Below are positions 19,259 to 29,264 of a DNA stretch of 64,000 nt, one piece after another. Location: the NCBI RefSeq assembly GCF_017833295.1, contig NZ_JAFIBW010000001.1, positions 930,001-994,000 of the forward strand, in the 5' to 3' direction. The translations under genes were made by a program, and so were the position numbers. Under the pieces are notes generated by a model, which worked only from the letters and a program-made list of their open reading frames with translations, did not search any database and was not told where the DNA came from. Each line of letters starts with the position of its first letter. The first letter of the stretch is position 1. The stretch is from Methylobacterium sp. PvR107. GTDB taxonomy: Bacteria; Pseudomonadota; Alphaproteobacteria; Rhizobiales; Beijerinckiaceae.

Positions 19259-19346
19259 CGGGTTGCGGGGCGGTCGGCTGCGCTCGCAAGGACGCGTCGG
19301 CGGTCGGCCGTGGCGGCCCCCACAGGTCGGGAGCGCGCAGCCAAAC

Positions 19347-19384
19347 CGTCATCCCGGGCACCGCTGCGCGGCCCCGGGATGACG
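19347..19384. repeat. Short palindromic extragenic element
   Basis: Inverted repeat with arms CGTCATCCCGGG and CCCGGGATGACG around a 14-nt GC-rich loop. It lies in the 158-bp gap between the convergent ATPase and M32 carboxypeptidase genes. It could act as a bidirectional transcript end, but there is no T-run. The arms resemble those of the larger element at 25776-25904. A nearby segment at about 19274-19295 (GCTGCGCTCGCAAGGACG) resembles one arm of the different repeat at 51983-52074, so the gap seems to be a collection site for such elements. Confidence 0.7.
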
Positions 19385-19416
19385 GATGGTCGGCGAAACC
19401 GGTTTCGCGGATCCGG

Positions 19417-20916
19417 TCAGACGCGCGCGTCCCCGAGATACCGCCCCTCCAGATGCGCCCGGAACGCCGCGGTGCCGAGCGGCGCGCCCGTGGCGCGGGT
19501 GAGCAGGTCGTCGGTGCCGAGCAGGCTCCCGACTTCGTGCACGCGGGTCCGCAGCCATCCGCGCAGCGGCCCGAAATCGCCCTGTGCGAGGCAGCCCGGA
19601 AGCGCCGGCTCGGCCGCCCGCGCCGCGCGGAACAGCTGCGCCGCCGCCATCGCGCCCAGCGTGTAGGTCGGGAAATAGCCGAAGGCGCCGCTCGGCCAGT
19701 GGATGTCCTGGAGGCAGCCCACCCGGTCGTCCGGCACGGTGAGGCCGAGCAGCTCCCGCAGGCCGTCGTTGAAGGCGCCCGGCAGGTCCCGGACCGCGAG
19801 GTCGCCCGCGATCATCGCGGTCTCCAGGCGGTAGCGCAGCAGGATATGGGCCGGGTAGGTCGCCTCGTCGGCATCGACCCGGATGAAGCCCGGCGCGACC
19901 CGGGTGTTGAGCGCGTGCAGGTTCTCGGGCGACCATTCCGGCCCGGACCGGCCGAACGCCGCGCGCAGCAGCGGCGCCAGGAAGGTGAAGAACTCCCGGC
20001 TGCGGCACGCCTGCATCTCGATGATCAGCGACTGGCTTTCGTGGAGGCTCATGCCCCGGGCCGCGCCGACCGGCTGGTGCCGCCAGGCCGCCGGCCGCCC
20101 CTGCTCGTAGAGGGCATGGCCGGTCTCGTGCAGCACGCCCATGAGGGCGCGGCCGAAATCGGCGGCGTCGTAGCGGGTGGTGATCCGCACGTCGTCGGTG
20201 GCGCCGCCGCAGAACGGGTGCAGGCTGATGTCGAGCCGGCCACGGGTGAAGTCGAAACCCACCGCCTCCATGAGCTTGAGGCCGAGCTCGCGCTGGACCG
20301 CGACGTCGAACGGGCCGGTCAGCGGCAGCGGCGCCGGGCGGGCGGCCTGGATCTCCCGGGCACGGGCGATCAGCGCCGGCAGCCAGCTGGACAGGTCCGC
20401 GAACAGCGGGTCGATCACCGCCCGGCGCATCCCGGGATCGTAGCTGTCGAGCAGCGCGTCGTACGGGTCGAGCCCGAGGGCCGCGCCCTTGGCCTGCCCG
20501 ATCTCCCGCTGGAGCCGTAGCACCTCGGCGAGGTGCGGCTCGAGCTTGGCGAAATCCGCGTCCCGCCGCGCCTCGCGCCAGACCATCTCGGAGCGGGAGA
20601 CCGCGCGGGAACTCGCCTCCACGAGATTTCGGGGTACCGCCGTGGCATGGGCCTGGGCGCGGCGCATCTCGCGCAGGTTGGCCGCCGGCCAGGATTCGAG
20701 GCCGCTCGCCCGCTCGGCGGCCGCCAGGTCCTCGGCCGCCTCGGGCGCCGTCAGGATCTCGTGCGCCAGCCCGCGCAGGATCGCGAGTTGGTCGCCCCGG
20801 GCCTCGGCGGCGCCGTCGGGCATCAGCGTCTGCGCGTCCCAGCCGAGGATCCCGGCGGCGCCTTCGAGGGCCGCGAGCCGGGCGAAGCGCTGTTCGAGGG
20901 TCTGGTAGGCGGTCAT
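19417..20916 (-). CDS. M32-family metallocarboxypeptidase
   Basis: Zinc-dependent carboxypeptidase of the Taq type, cytoplasmic, trimming C-terminal residues from peptides. The 499-residue product matches the family length. The zinc site HETGH is at 263-267 and the third ligand is E293 in LHESQS, with the conserved GGATDDVRITTRYD segment just before and HILLRYRLE and GYFPTYTLGAM after. The N-terminal LEGAAGILGWDAQTLMP is also a family hallmark. The start at 20916 is at the domain start. It follows the ABC-F gene by 44 nt on the same strand and may be co-transcribed with it. Confidence 0.96.
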   Translation of the reverse strand: MTAYQTLEQRFARLAALEGAAGILGWDAQTLMPDGAAEARGDQLAILRGLAHEILTAPEAAEDLAAAERASGLESWPAANLREMRRAQAHATAVPRNLVEASSRAVSRSEMVWREARRDADFAKLEPHLAEVLRLQREIGQAKGAALGLDPYDALLDSYDPGMRRAVIDPLFADLSSWLPALIARAREIQAARPAPLPLTGPFDVAVQRELGLKLMEAVGFDFTRGRLDISLHPFCGGATDDVRITTRYDAADFGRALMGVLHETGHALYEQGRPAAWRHQPVGAARGMSLHESQSLIIEMQACRSREFFTFLAPLLRAAFGRSGPEWSPENLHALNTRVAPGFIRVDADEATYPAHILLRYRLETAMIAGDLAVRDLPGAFNDGLRELLGLTVPDDRVGCLQDIHWPSGAFGYFPTYTLGAMAAAQLFRAARAAEPALPGCLAQGDFGPLRGWLRTRVHEVGSLLGTDDLLTRATGAPLGTAAFRAHLEGRYLGDARV

Positions 20917-20960
20917 GCGGTCTCCGGTCCCAGGGAATGTCTCGTGGCTGCCGGCGGGAC

Positions 20961-22763
20961 TCACCCCGCCTGCAGCATCTCCAACTCCAGCCAGCGGTCC
21001 TCCGCCTGCGCCAGGTCGGTCTCGGCCTGCGCCAGCATGGACGAAGCCTTGTCGAAGCGGGCGGGATCGCGGGCATAGAGGTCGGGATCGGCCAGGATCG
21101 TCTTGAGCTGGCCGATCGCCGCCTCCAGCTTCTGCATCCGGGACGGCAGCGTCTTCAGCTCGTGCTGCTCGTTGAAGCCGAGCTTGGGCTTGCCGGAGGG
21201 AGCGGCCGCGGGCGCGGCGGCGCGTGCCTTGGTCTCCCTGGCCTTCGGCGCGGCCGCCCGCGCCTCGACGCCCTGCCCGCGTTGGATCAGCATGTCGCTG
21301 TAGCCGCCCGCATACTCGACCCAGCGGCCCGCCCCCTCGGAGACGAGCACGCTGCCGACCACCCGGTCGAGGAAGTCGCGGTCGTGGCTCACCAGGATCA
21401 GCGTGCCCTGATAGTCGCCCAGCATCTCCTGGAGCAGGTCGAGGGTCTCGAGATCGAGGTCGTTGGTCGGCTCGTCGAGGACCAGCAGGTTGGCCGGCTG
21501 CGCCAGCGCGCGGGCGATCAGAAGCCGGTTGCGCTCGCCGCCCGACAGCACCGAGACCGGCGTGCGCGCCTGCTCGGGGCTGAACAGGAAGTCCTTCAGG
21601 TAGCCGATCACGTGCCGGCTCTGGCCGTTCACCGTGACGCTGTCGCCCCGTCCGCCGGTGAGCACGTCGGTGACGGTCATGCCGGGTTCCAGGACCGCGC
21701 GAGCCTGATCGAGCACCACCGGCAGGAGGTTGGTGCCGAGGACGATCTGCCCGGAATCGGGCGCGAGCCGGCCCATGAGCAGGTTGATCAGCGTGCTCTT
21801 GCCGGCGCCGTTCGCGCCGACGATGCCGAGCCGGTCGCCGCGCATCACCCGCAGGGACAGGCCGTCGACGATCCGGCGGTCGCCGTAGGATTTCGCGATG
21901 TCGCGCGCCTCCACGACGAGGGCGCCGGAGGATTCCGCGTCTGAGGCCTGCATGCTGACGCTGCCCACCGGGCGGCGCACCTCGCGGCGGTTCTGACGCA
22001 GCGTATGCAGGTTCCCGAGCCGCCGGACGTTGCGCTTGCGCCGGGCTGTGACGCCGTAGCGGAGCCAGTGCTCCTCGGCGACGATCTTGCGGTCGAGCTT
22101 GTGCTGGTCGCGCTCCTCCTCCTCGAAAAAGGCGTCGCGCCACGCCTCGAAGCTGGAAAAGCCCTGGTCGATCCGCCGGGTCTCGCCGCGGTCGAGCCAG
22201 ATCGTGGCCCGCGACAGAGCCGACAGGAAGCGCCGATCGTGGCTGATGAGGACGAGCGCCGCGCGGGTGCCCTTCAGCTCTGATTCGAGCCACTCGATCG
22301 CCGGCAGATCGAGGTGGTTGGTGGGCTCGTCGAGGAGCAGCACGTCGGGCTCCGGCGCAAGCGCCTGCGCCAGCGCGGTGCGCCGCCCCTCGCCGCCCGA
22401 GAGCTTCTGCGGATCCTCCGCGCCGGTCAGCCCGAGGCTCTCCAGCAGGTAGCGGGCGCGGTGCGCGGATTCGCCTGCTGGCAGCCCGGCCTCGACGAAA
22501 TCGAGCGTGGTGGCGAAGCCCGAGAAGTCCGGCTCCTGCGCGAGATAGCGGATCGTGGTGCCGGGCTGGATGAAGCGGCGCCCGCGGTCGGATTCCACGA
22601 GGCCCGCGGCGATCTTCATGAGCGTCGATTTGCCGGAGCCGTTCCGCCCGACGAGGCAGGTCCGTTCGCCCGGGGCGATGGTGAGTTCGGCGCGGGTGAT
22701 CAGCGGCGTGCCGCCGAAGGTGAGCGCGACGTCCTGGAGCGTGAGAAGCGGGGGAGCGGCCAT
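20961..22763 (-). CDS. uup: ABC-F family ATPase, Uup type
   Basis: Soluble ATPase with two ABC domains and no membrane part, thought to act on ribosomes or on DNA branch structures. The 600-residue product has Walker A GRNGSGKST and GANGAGKST, signatures LSGGEGRR and LSGGERNR, and two DEPT(N) Walker B boxes. A linker of arginine-rich residues separates the two domains. A lysine/alanine-rich stretch and a C-terminal coiled coil (HELKTLPSRMQKLEAAIGQL) mark it as Uup rather than EttA. The ATG at 22763 begins at the domain; an upstream in-frame Met at 22799 adds only a non-conserved leader. Confidence 0.94.
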   Translation of the reverse strand: MAAPPLLTLQDVALTFGGTPLITRAELTIAPGERTCLVGRNGSGKSTLMKIAAGLVESDRGRRFIQPGTTIRYLAQEPDFSGFATTLDFVEAGLPAGESAHRARYLLESLGLTGAEDPQKLSGGEGRRTALAQALAPEPDVLLLDEPTNHLDLPAIEWLESELKGTRAALVLISHDRRFLSALSRATIWLDRGETRRIDQGFSSFEAWRDAFFEEEERDQHKLDRKIVAEEHWLRYGVTARRKRNVRRLGNLHTLRQNRREVRRPVGSVSMQASDAESSGALVVEARDIAKSYGDRRIVDGLSLRVMRGDRLGIVGANGAGKSTLINLLMGRLAPDSGQIVLGTNLLPVVLDQARAVLEPGMTVTDVLTGGRGDSVTVNGQSRHVIGYLKDFLFSPEQARTPVSVLSGGERNRLLIARALAQPANLLVLDEPTNDLDLETLDLLQEMLGDYQGTLILVSHDRDFLDRVVGSVLVSEGAGRWVEYAGGYSDMLIQRGQGVEARAAAPKARETKARAAAPAAAPSGKPKLGFNEQHELKTLPSRMQKLEAAIGQLKTILADPDLYARDPARFDKASSMLAQAETDLAQAEDRWLELEMLQAG

Positions 22764-22829
22764 GGGCCGGCTTATGGCAGTGCGGGGCGGCCTGTTCAAA
22801 CGGTACCGCCCCGCCGGGACTTCGCCCGG

Positions 22830-23066
22830 TCAGGCGATCGGGTTGGCCGGCCCCGTGGGCGGGCTGATCTCCGGCGCGCCGGGATCGTTGATGGGGATCT
22901 CGGGCGGCTGGATGCCCGGCGCCTCGGCGGGCGTATTCCCGGGGATCTCCGGTCCCGGCGGCTGGGTCGGCGCCTGCGGCGGGTCGTAGGGCCGATCCGG
23001 CACCGGGGTCGGCTGCGGCGGCACCTCGGGGACCTGGCCCGGGTCGGCGAGCGTGAACTGGGACAC
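22830..23066 (-). CDS. Small proline-rich protein
   Basis: The 78-residue product is mostly proline repeats (PPQPTPVPDRP, PQAPTQPPGPEIPG) with no hydrophobic segment, so it is probably disordered and soluble. The start is the GTG at 23066, decided by a strong GGAGG 6 nt upstream; an in-frame ATG at 23102 has no such site. No family is recognised. It lies between uup and the polyhydroxyalkanoate-system gene, in the same orientation as both. Confidence 0.6.
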   Translation of the reverse strand: MSQFTLADPGQVPEVPPQPTPVPDRPYDPPQAPTQPPGPEIPGNTPAEAPGIQPPEIPINDPGAPEISPPTGPANPIA

Positions 23067-23145
23067 GGTGATCCTCCGCGAGACCGAGGTGCGAACCTGC
23101 ACCGGTCCGGCGGAAACAAGGTCCCGCCGTTCCGGTTCCGGATCG

Positions 23146-23460
23146 CTACTTCTTCGTCAGCAGGAGGTTGCCCTCCTTGCTCGCCACTTTCTGGATCTTC
23201 TCGGCGAACAGGGCGAGCAGGAAGGGCAGCTTCACCTCAAGACGCACGCTCTCGGCGCCGACATCGATGGTGCCTGCGATCTTCTGGGCGATGGCCGACA
23301 CGCCGAAATCGAGCCGGTCCCCGGTCCAGGCCAGCTGGTCGATCGCGATGCCGCTCTTGGCGAGGAAGGCCCGCGCCTGCTCGGTCCCCTGCTCGAGGCG
23401 CCGCTTGGCCTCGTCGCGGCCGAGGTCGTGCGGGATGTCGACGATGAGGGGCTTGGGCAT
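23146..23460 (-). CDS. Polyhydroxyalkanoic acid system family protein
   Basis: Small cytoplasmic protein of the family usually named for putative polyhydroxyalkanoate granule-region proteins. The 104-residue product has MPKPLIVDIPHDLGRDEAKRR at the start (20-residue core seen), WTGDRLDFGVSAIAQKIAGTI in the middle and VRLEVKLPFLLALFAEKIQ near the end, a pattern typical of that family. Its role is not established. No pha genes are nearby, so granule association is only suggested by family membership. Confidence 0.75.
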   Translation of the reverse strand: MPKPLIVDIPHDLGRDEAKRRLEQGTEQARAFLAKSGIAIDQLAWTGDRLDFGVSAIAQKIAGTIDVGAESVRLEVKLPFLLALFAEKIQKVASKEGNLLLTKK

Positions 23461-23570
23461 GGGTAGCTGATCCGGCTTGAACCCGGCTGCAGATGGGGCC
23501 TCGCCTTGCCGCCGACAACGCCCTCGGCCGCCCTGCCCGTTCGGGCTCGGGCGACCGAAGGTCTGCGACG

Positions 23571-23927
23571 TCAGTTCAGGACTTGCAAGGAGACGTAGGT
23601 CGTGCCGCCCATGCCGAGGGCGCGGGCCGAGCCGCGCGACAGGTCGATGATGCGTCCGTGCACGAACGGACCGCGGTCGTTGATGCGCACCACCACCGAG
23701 CGGCCGGTCCGCTTGTTCTCGACGCGGACCCGGGTGCCGAAGGGCAGGCTGCGATGGGCGGCGGTCAGTCCGTTGGGGTTGAAGTGCTCGCCGTTCGCGG
23801 TGCGATGACCGCTGCCATACCAGGAGGCCGCACCGCTCTGCGCGGCGGCCGGGAGGCTTGTTCCGATTACGGTGGTGAGCATTCCAAGCGAGACGACGAA
23901 CTTTCCGAAACCAAACGACATTCTCAA
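23571..23927 (-). CDS. RlpA-like double-psi beta-barrel protein, secreted
   Basis: Likely periplasmic or outer-membrane protein related to septal-ring lytic transglycosylase RlpA. The 118-residue product has an N-terminal signal peptide (VVSLGMLTTVIGTSLPAAAQ). It is followed by a compact DPBB domain: ASWYGSGHRTANGEHFNP, AAHRSLPFGTRVRV, INDRGPFVHGRIIDLS with the catalytic-type Asp, and a final beta strand. No SPOR domain is present, so it is the short form. The start could be M1 at 23927 or the third residue at 23921. The upstream 579 bp have no gene. Confidence 0.88.
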   Translation of the reverse strand: MRMSFGFGKFVVSLGMLTTVIGTSLPAAAQSGAASWYGSGHRTANGEHFNPNGLTAAHRSLPFGTRVRVENKRTGRSVVVRINDRGPFVHGRIIDLSRGSARALGMGGTTYVSLQVLN

Positions 23928-25697
<1,770 letters not shown>

Positions 25698-25775
25698 ACC
25701 TGTTTCCGTTCGCTGTGGTCGATAACTGCGGCGCAGCTATCAACCGGCGGTGGAACTGCATTCCACACAGGCTCA

Positions 25776-25904
25776 GTCATTCCGGGACTGCGAGGCAGGG
25801 CCCGGAATCCGGAACCGCGCCGTCACCGGGTTCGGAGCGCCACGTGCTGAACCGAGAACGGCCCTGGATTCCGGGCTCTCGCCTGCGGCGAGCCCCGGAA
25901 TGAC
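25776..25904. repeat. Long imperfect inverted repeat (extragenic element)
   Basis: The arms GTCATTCCGGG at 25776 and CCCGGAATGAC ending at 25904 are exact complements. Inside them GGCCCGGAATCC and GGATTCCGGGC pair again, so the element folds into a long cruciform with a central loop. It fills most of the gap between the convergent ccrM and mutY genes. The outer arms resemble the element at 19347-19384. It is probably one copy of a dispersed chromosomal repeat family and may stop transcription from both sides. Confidence 0.75.
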
Positions 25905-25916
25905 GGCGCGATCCTG

Positions 25917-27251
25917 TCACGATCGTCTGCGGGCCGGTCCACGGCGCCGCGGCGGTGGCGCCCCGGCGGGCTGTTCAACCTCCCCTTCGAACAGTTCGTC
26001 CGCCTCGGGCGGTGGCGCGGCCGCCGGCTTCGGCTGCGGTTTCGGCACGGCCCGGACGCGCGGGCGTGGCTCCGGATCCGGCATCGACACCGGCGCCTCC
26101 ATCGCCGCCAGCAGCGGCATCGGCGGCGGCTCCTTCCTGGGGCGGCCGCGCGGCTTCTTCTCCGGCTCCGGCTTCGGGTCGAAGGCGTGGGCCAGGACCT
26201 TGCGCATCAGGCCGGGCAGCGGCTCGTCATCGAGGGCGCTGCGCGGGGTGAATCGCATGCCGGCCGGCGCGGGTGTCGAGAGGGCGACCCGGGCCACGAA
26301 CACCGCCAGCTCCAGCGGAAAATGCGTGAAGCCGTGGCGCACGAGCCCCGGCAGGCGTTTCCACCGGGCGTCGAGGGGCGCGTCCAGCAGGGCGGCGGCG
26401 ACGTCGTAATCCGGCTCCCAGGCGCTGCCCGGCGGCTCGGCCATGTTGCCGAGCAGCCCCTCCGGGGCCCGGGTCCGCAGCAGCACCGCCTCGTCGCCGC
26501 TGCGGATCGCCACGAAGACCGCACCGCGGCGGAGCGCACCCTTGGCCGCCTTGATCTTGCGCGGGAATGTCTCCTGGATGCCGAGCGCGCGGGCGCGGCA
26601 GGGCCGCATCCAGGGGCAGAGCGCGCAGGCGGGCCGCTTGGGCGTGCAGATCGTCGCGCCGAGATCCATCAGCGCCTGGGCGAAGTCGCCCGGCCTGTCC
26701 TCGGGGACCAGCGCCTGCGTCAGGCGGCGAATCTCCGGCCGGCTGCCCGGGAGCGGCATCTCAACCGCGTAGACCCGGCTCAGAACGCGCTCGACATTGC
26801 CGTCGACCGCCGCCTCCTGCCGGTCGAAGGCGATCGCCGCGATGGCGCCGGCCGTGTAGGCGCCGATTCCCGGAAGCTTGCGCAGGCCGTCGGCGGTTTC
26901 GGGGAAGCGCCCGCCTGTCGCTGCCACCGCCTTGGCACAAGCGTGGAGATTGCGGGCGCGGGAGTAGTAGCCGAGGCCGGCCCAGGCCGACATCACCGCT
27001 TCCTCGGGAGCCTCGGCCAGGGCGAAGACGTCAGGAAAGCGCGTCAGGAATCGCTCGAAATACGGTCGGACCGCCGCGATCGTGGTCTGCTGCAGCATGA
27101 CCTCGGACAACCAGACCCGGTAGGGTTCGGGCATCTCGCCGGCGAGCGCCCGCCACGGCAGGACCCGCCGATGCCGGTCGTACCAGGCGAGCAGGTCGTC
27201 GGCGCGCGGTCCGGGACCGGGCTCGGGTTCCGTGGCTGTGCGAGGGGGCAT
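25917..27251 (-). CDS. mutY: Adenine DNA glycosylase MutY with AT-hook-like C-terminal tail
   Basis: Removes adenine mispaired with 8-oxoguanine. The 444-residue product has the glycosylase core with catalytic E50 (LSEVMLQQT), the helix-hairpin-helix LPGIGAYTAGAI near 126-137 and D150 in VDGNVERVL. The 4Fe-4S loop is C202-x6-C209-x2-C212-x5-C218, and a NUDIX-like 8-oxoG recognition domain covers about 230-355 (HGFTHFPLEL). An extra tail of about 85 residues follows, rich in proline and charge, with PRGRPRK at 367-373 resembling an AT-hook. The start ATG at 27251 was chosen because the upstream frame is not MutY-like. It is divergent from the DUF721 gene. Confidence 0.95.
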   Translation of the reverse strand: MPPRTATEPEPGPGPRADDLLAWYDRHRRVLPWRALAGEMPEPYRVWLSEVMLQQTTIAAVRPYFERFLTRFPDVFALAEAPEEAVMSAWAGLGYYSRARNLHACAKAVAATGGRFPETADGLRKLPGIGAYTAGAIAAIAFDRQEAAVDGNVERVLSRVYAVEMPLPGSRPEIRRLTQALVPEDRPGDFAQALMDLGATICTPKRPACALCPWMRPCRARALGIQETFPRKIKAAKGALRRGAVFVAIRSGDEAVLLRTRAPEGLLGNMAEPPGSAWEPDYDVAAALLDAPLDARWKRLPGLVRHGFTHFPLELAVFVARVALSTPAPAGMRFTPRSALDDEPLPGLMRKVLAHAFDPKPEPEKKPRGRPRKEPPPMPLLAAMEAPVSMPDPEPRPRVRAVPKPQPKPAAAPPPEADELFEGEVEQPAGAPPPRRRGPARRRS

Positions 27252-27384
27252 GGGCACGTCGATCGGGGTGGCGCTGCATAGCCGGAGCCCGGCGACGATC
27301 ATAGGGCGGCGAAAGCGCCGACGCGTCCTCCCTTCGTCAACCATCCTGCGCTAACCTCCGCGGATCCACAGGTCCGGACTCACC

Positions 27385-27867
27385 ATGGCGCGCGTCAAAC
27401 CGCTGGCCGAACTGATCGAGAGTTGCATCGGCCCGGCCTTTGCGGCGCAGGGATTCGCCTCGACCGACATCCTCGCCGCATGGCCGGAGATCGTCGGCGA
27501 GCGGCTCGCCCGCTATTGCCGCCCGTCCAAGCTCGAATGGCCCAAGCGCCGACGCAAGGATTCTGACGCGCCGGAATCCGGCACGCTGGTCGTGCGGGTC
27601 GAGGGGGTGTTCGCCATCGAATTGCAGCACCTCGCGCCGGTGGTGATCCAGCGGATCAACGCCCATTACGGCTGGGCCTGCGTCTCGCGGATCGTGCTGC
27701 AGCAGGACCGGGTCGGCCGCGGCGGGCGTCAGCCGTCGCGCGCCCGCATCGATCCGGCGCGGGTCGTCGAGGTGCAGCGCGCCATCTCGGGGATCGAGGA
27801 TGACGGGCTGCGCGCCGCTCTCGACCGCCTCGGCACCGCCGCCGTCGCCACCCGTCCCGAACGCTGA
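27385..27867 (+). CDS. DUF721/DciA-like protein
   Basis: The 160-residue product carries the DUF721 domain: LAELIESCIGPAFAAQGF, LAAWPEIVGERLARYCRP, then GTLVVRVEGVFAIELQHL and VIQRINAHYGW. Members related to DciA load the replicative helicase in many bacteria; whether this one does is inference. The C-terminal 50 residues after RIVLQQD are basic and then helical. The ATG at 27385 fits the domain start. The DsbA-like gene follows after about 115 nt in the same direction, an arrangement I recall from other Hyphomicrobiales. Confidence 0.85.
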   Translation: MARVKPLAELIESCIGPAFAAQGFASTDILAAWPEIVGERLARYCRPSKLEWPKRRRKDSDAPESGTLVVRVEGVFAIELQHLAPVVIQRINAHYGWACVSRIVLQQDRVGRGGRQPSRARIDPARVVEVQRAISGIEDDGLRAALDRLGTAAVATRPER

Positions 27868-27983
27868 GCCCAATGCCGGCGCTGCCGCGGGCGCGCCGGC
27901 GATTCGGTCATCTTGCCAGGAGGCCCGTGCCCGAGTACCGGCTTTCGCACGCCAAGACCGACCAATCCGGCGGAGCCTGCCCG

Positions 27984-28628
27984 ATGACGACGCGACGCGA
28001 CGCTCTCAAGATCTCCGGCCTCGCGCTCGGCGCCGGCCTCGCCCTGCCCTACCTCGCTCGCCCTGCCCAGGCGGAGGGCATCGACACGGCCGCCCTGCTG
28101 CAGCCGGGCCCGCTCGGCGATGTCTGGCTCGGCCCGGCTGATGCCAAGTGCACGATCATCGAATACGCCTCGATGACCTGCTCGCACTGCGCGGCCTTCC
28201 ACAAGAACACGTGGCCGACGCTGAAGGAGCGCTACATCGACACCGGCAAGGTGCGGTTCACGCTGCGCGAGTTTCCCCTCGACCCCCTGGCGACCGCGGC
28301 CTTCATGCTGGCGCGCTGCGAGGGCGAGTCGAAATACTACCCGATCACCGACCTGCTGTTCGATCAGCAGCCGGCCTGGGCGTTCACGCAGAAGCCCGTC
28401 GACGCGCTGGAGCAGATGCTGCGGCAGGCCGGCTACAACAAGCAGACCTTCGAGGCCTGCCTGAAGGACCAGAAGGTCTACAGCGCGGTGAACGCCGTGA
28501 AGCAGCGCGGGCTCGACGTCTTCAAGGTCGATTCCACCCCGACCTTCTTCATCAACGGCGAGCGCTACACCGGCGAGATGACGGTTGAGGGTATGGAGAA
28601 GGTGATCAAGCCGATCCTGGGCGCCTGA
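27984..28628 (+). CDS. DsbA family thiol-disulfide protein with twin-arginine-like signal
   Basis: Periplasmic thioredoxin-fold oxidoreductase. The 214-residue product has the active site C66-S-H-C69 in YASMTCSHCAAFH, a DsbA-type helical insertion, and the cis-proline loop DSTPTFFINGERY. The N-terminus (TTRRDALKISGLALGAGLA, then ARPAQA) contains RRDALK before a mildly hydrophobic stretch, which resembles a Tat signal. The ATG at 27984 begins exactly there; the longer open frame is not conserved-looking. It may be a substrate of the DsbB-like protein at 9858-10433, but that is inference. Confidence 0.92.
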   Translation: MTTRRDALKISGLALGAGLALPYLARPAQAEGIDTAALLQPGPLGDVWLGPADAKCTIIEYASMTCSHCAAFHKNTWPTLKERYIDTGKVRFTLREFPLDPLATAAFMLARCEGESKYYPITDLLFDQQPAWAFTQKPVDALEQMLRQAGYNKQTFEACLKDQKVYSAVNAVKQRGLDVFKVDSTPTFFINGERYTGEMTVEGMEKVIKPILGA

Positions 28629-28727
28629 GCGACCGGCCGGAGACGGGCGCGAAGCGCGACCCCGGCACAATCGCTAAAGCTGGAATACCAACTTAAAATC
28701 AAAGACTTAGTATGTATGGGCTTCGCC

Positions 28728-28756
28728 TTGACACCCAAGATAGGCGAAACTATGGT
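28728..28756 (+). promoter_or_regulatory. Near-consensus sigma-70 promoter of the atp F0 operon
   Basis: The -35 hexamer TTGACA at 28728-28733 and the -10 hexamer TATGGT at 28751-28756 are separated by exactly 17 nt. The -35 is perfect and the -10 matches four of six positions. It lies 63 nt before the atpI start in an AT-richer segment, so it is well placed to drive atpI-B-E-F'-F. Confidence 0.7.
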
Positions 28757-28818
28757 GCGCCCGCTTGCTGGGGGCGTCCAGCCGGTTCCAGATCCTCCCG
28801 CCCGATGAGTTTTGAGCC

Positions 28819-29193
28819 GTGAACGGCGACGACCCGACGGACGGGAAAGGGACCGAGCAGACGCCGACGGATAGCGAACTCTCCGCGAGGCTCAGACGTC
28901 TCGAAATGCAGATCGAACGGAAGCGGCCGCAGGCCGCTCCCGATCCTTCGGCGCGACCTCGGAGCGGCGGGGCCTCCTCGCTGGGCCAGGCCATGACGAT
29001 CTCCACGGAGTTCGTCGCGGGCGTAATCGCGGGGGGCATACTCGGCTGGATCGTCGATCATGTCTTCGGGACCAAACCCTGGGGCTTGATCGTCCTCCTG
29101 ATGCTGGGGTTCGTCGCAGGGGTCTACAACGTGATGCGGGTGTCGGGTTTCGCCGGCGCGCGTCCGGAACGGCGCGATCGGCAGGAGCCATAA
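28819..29193 (+). CDS. atpI: ATP synthase accessory protein AtpI
   Basis: Small membrane protein that helps assemble the c-ring of F0. The 124-residue product has a charged N-terminal helix (SELSARLRRLEMQIERK) followed by two hydrophobic segments (EFVAGVIAGGILGWIVDHVFG and WGLIVLLMLGFVAGVYNVMR) in the pattern of AtpI/F0F1 assembly factor I. The start is the GTG at 28819; no ATG is in place. It is the first gene of the F0 operon, 71 nt before atpB. Confidence 0.88.
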   Translation: MNGDDPTDGKGTEQTPTDSELSARLRRLEMQIERKRPQAAPDPSARPRSGGASSLGQAMTISTEFVAGVIAGGILGWIVDHVFGTKPWGLIVLLMLGFVAGVYNVMRVSGFAGARPERRDRQEP

Positions 29194-29264
29194 GGCGCGC
29201 CGGTGGTGGCAATCGAGGCAGCCGGCAACCGTCGGTGCGCCGGACAAGAAGGGCGGAAGCGGGA

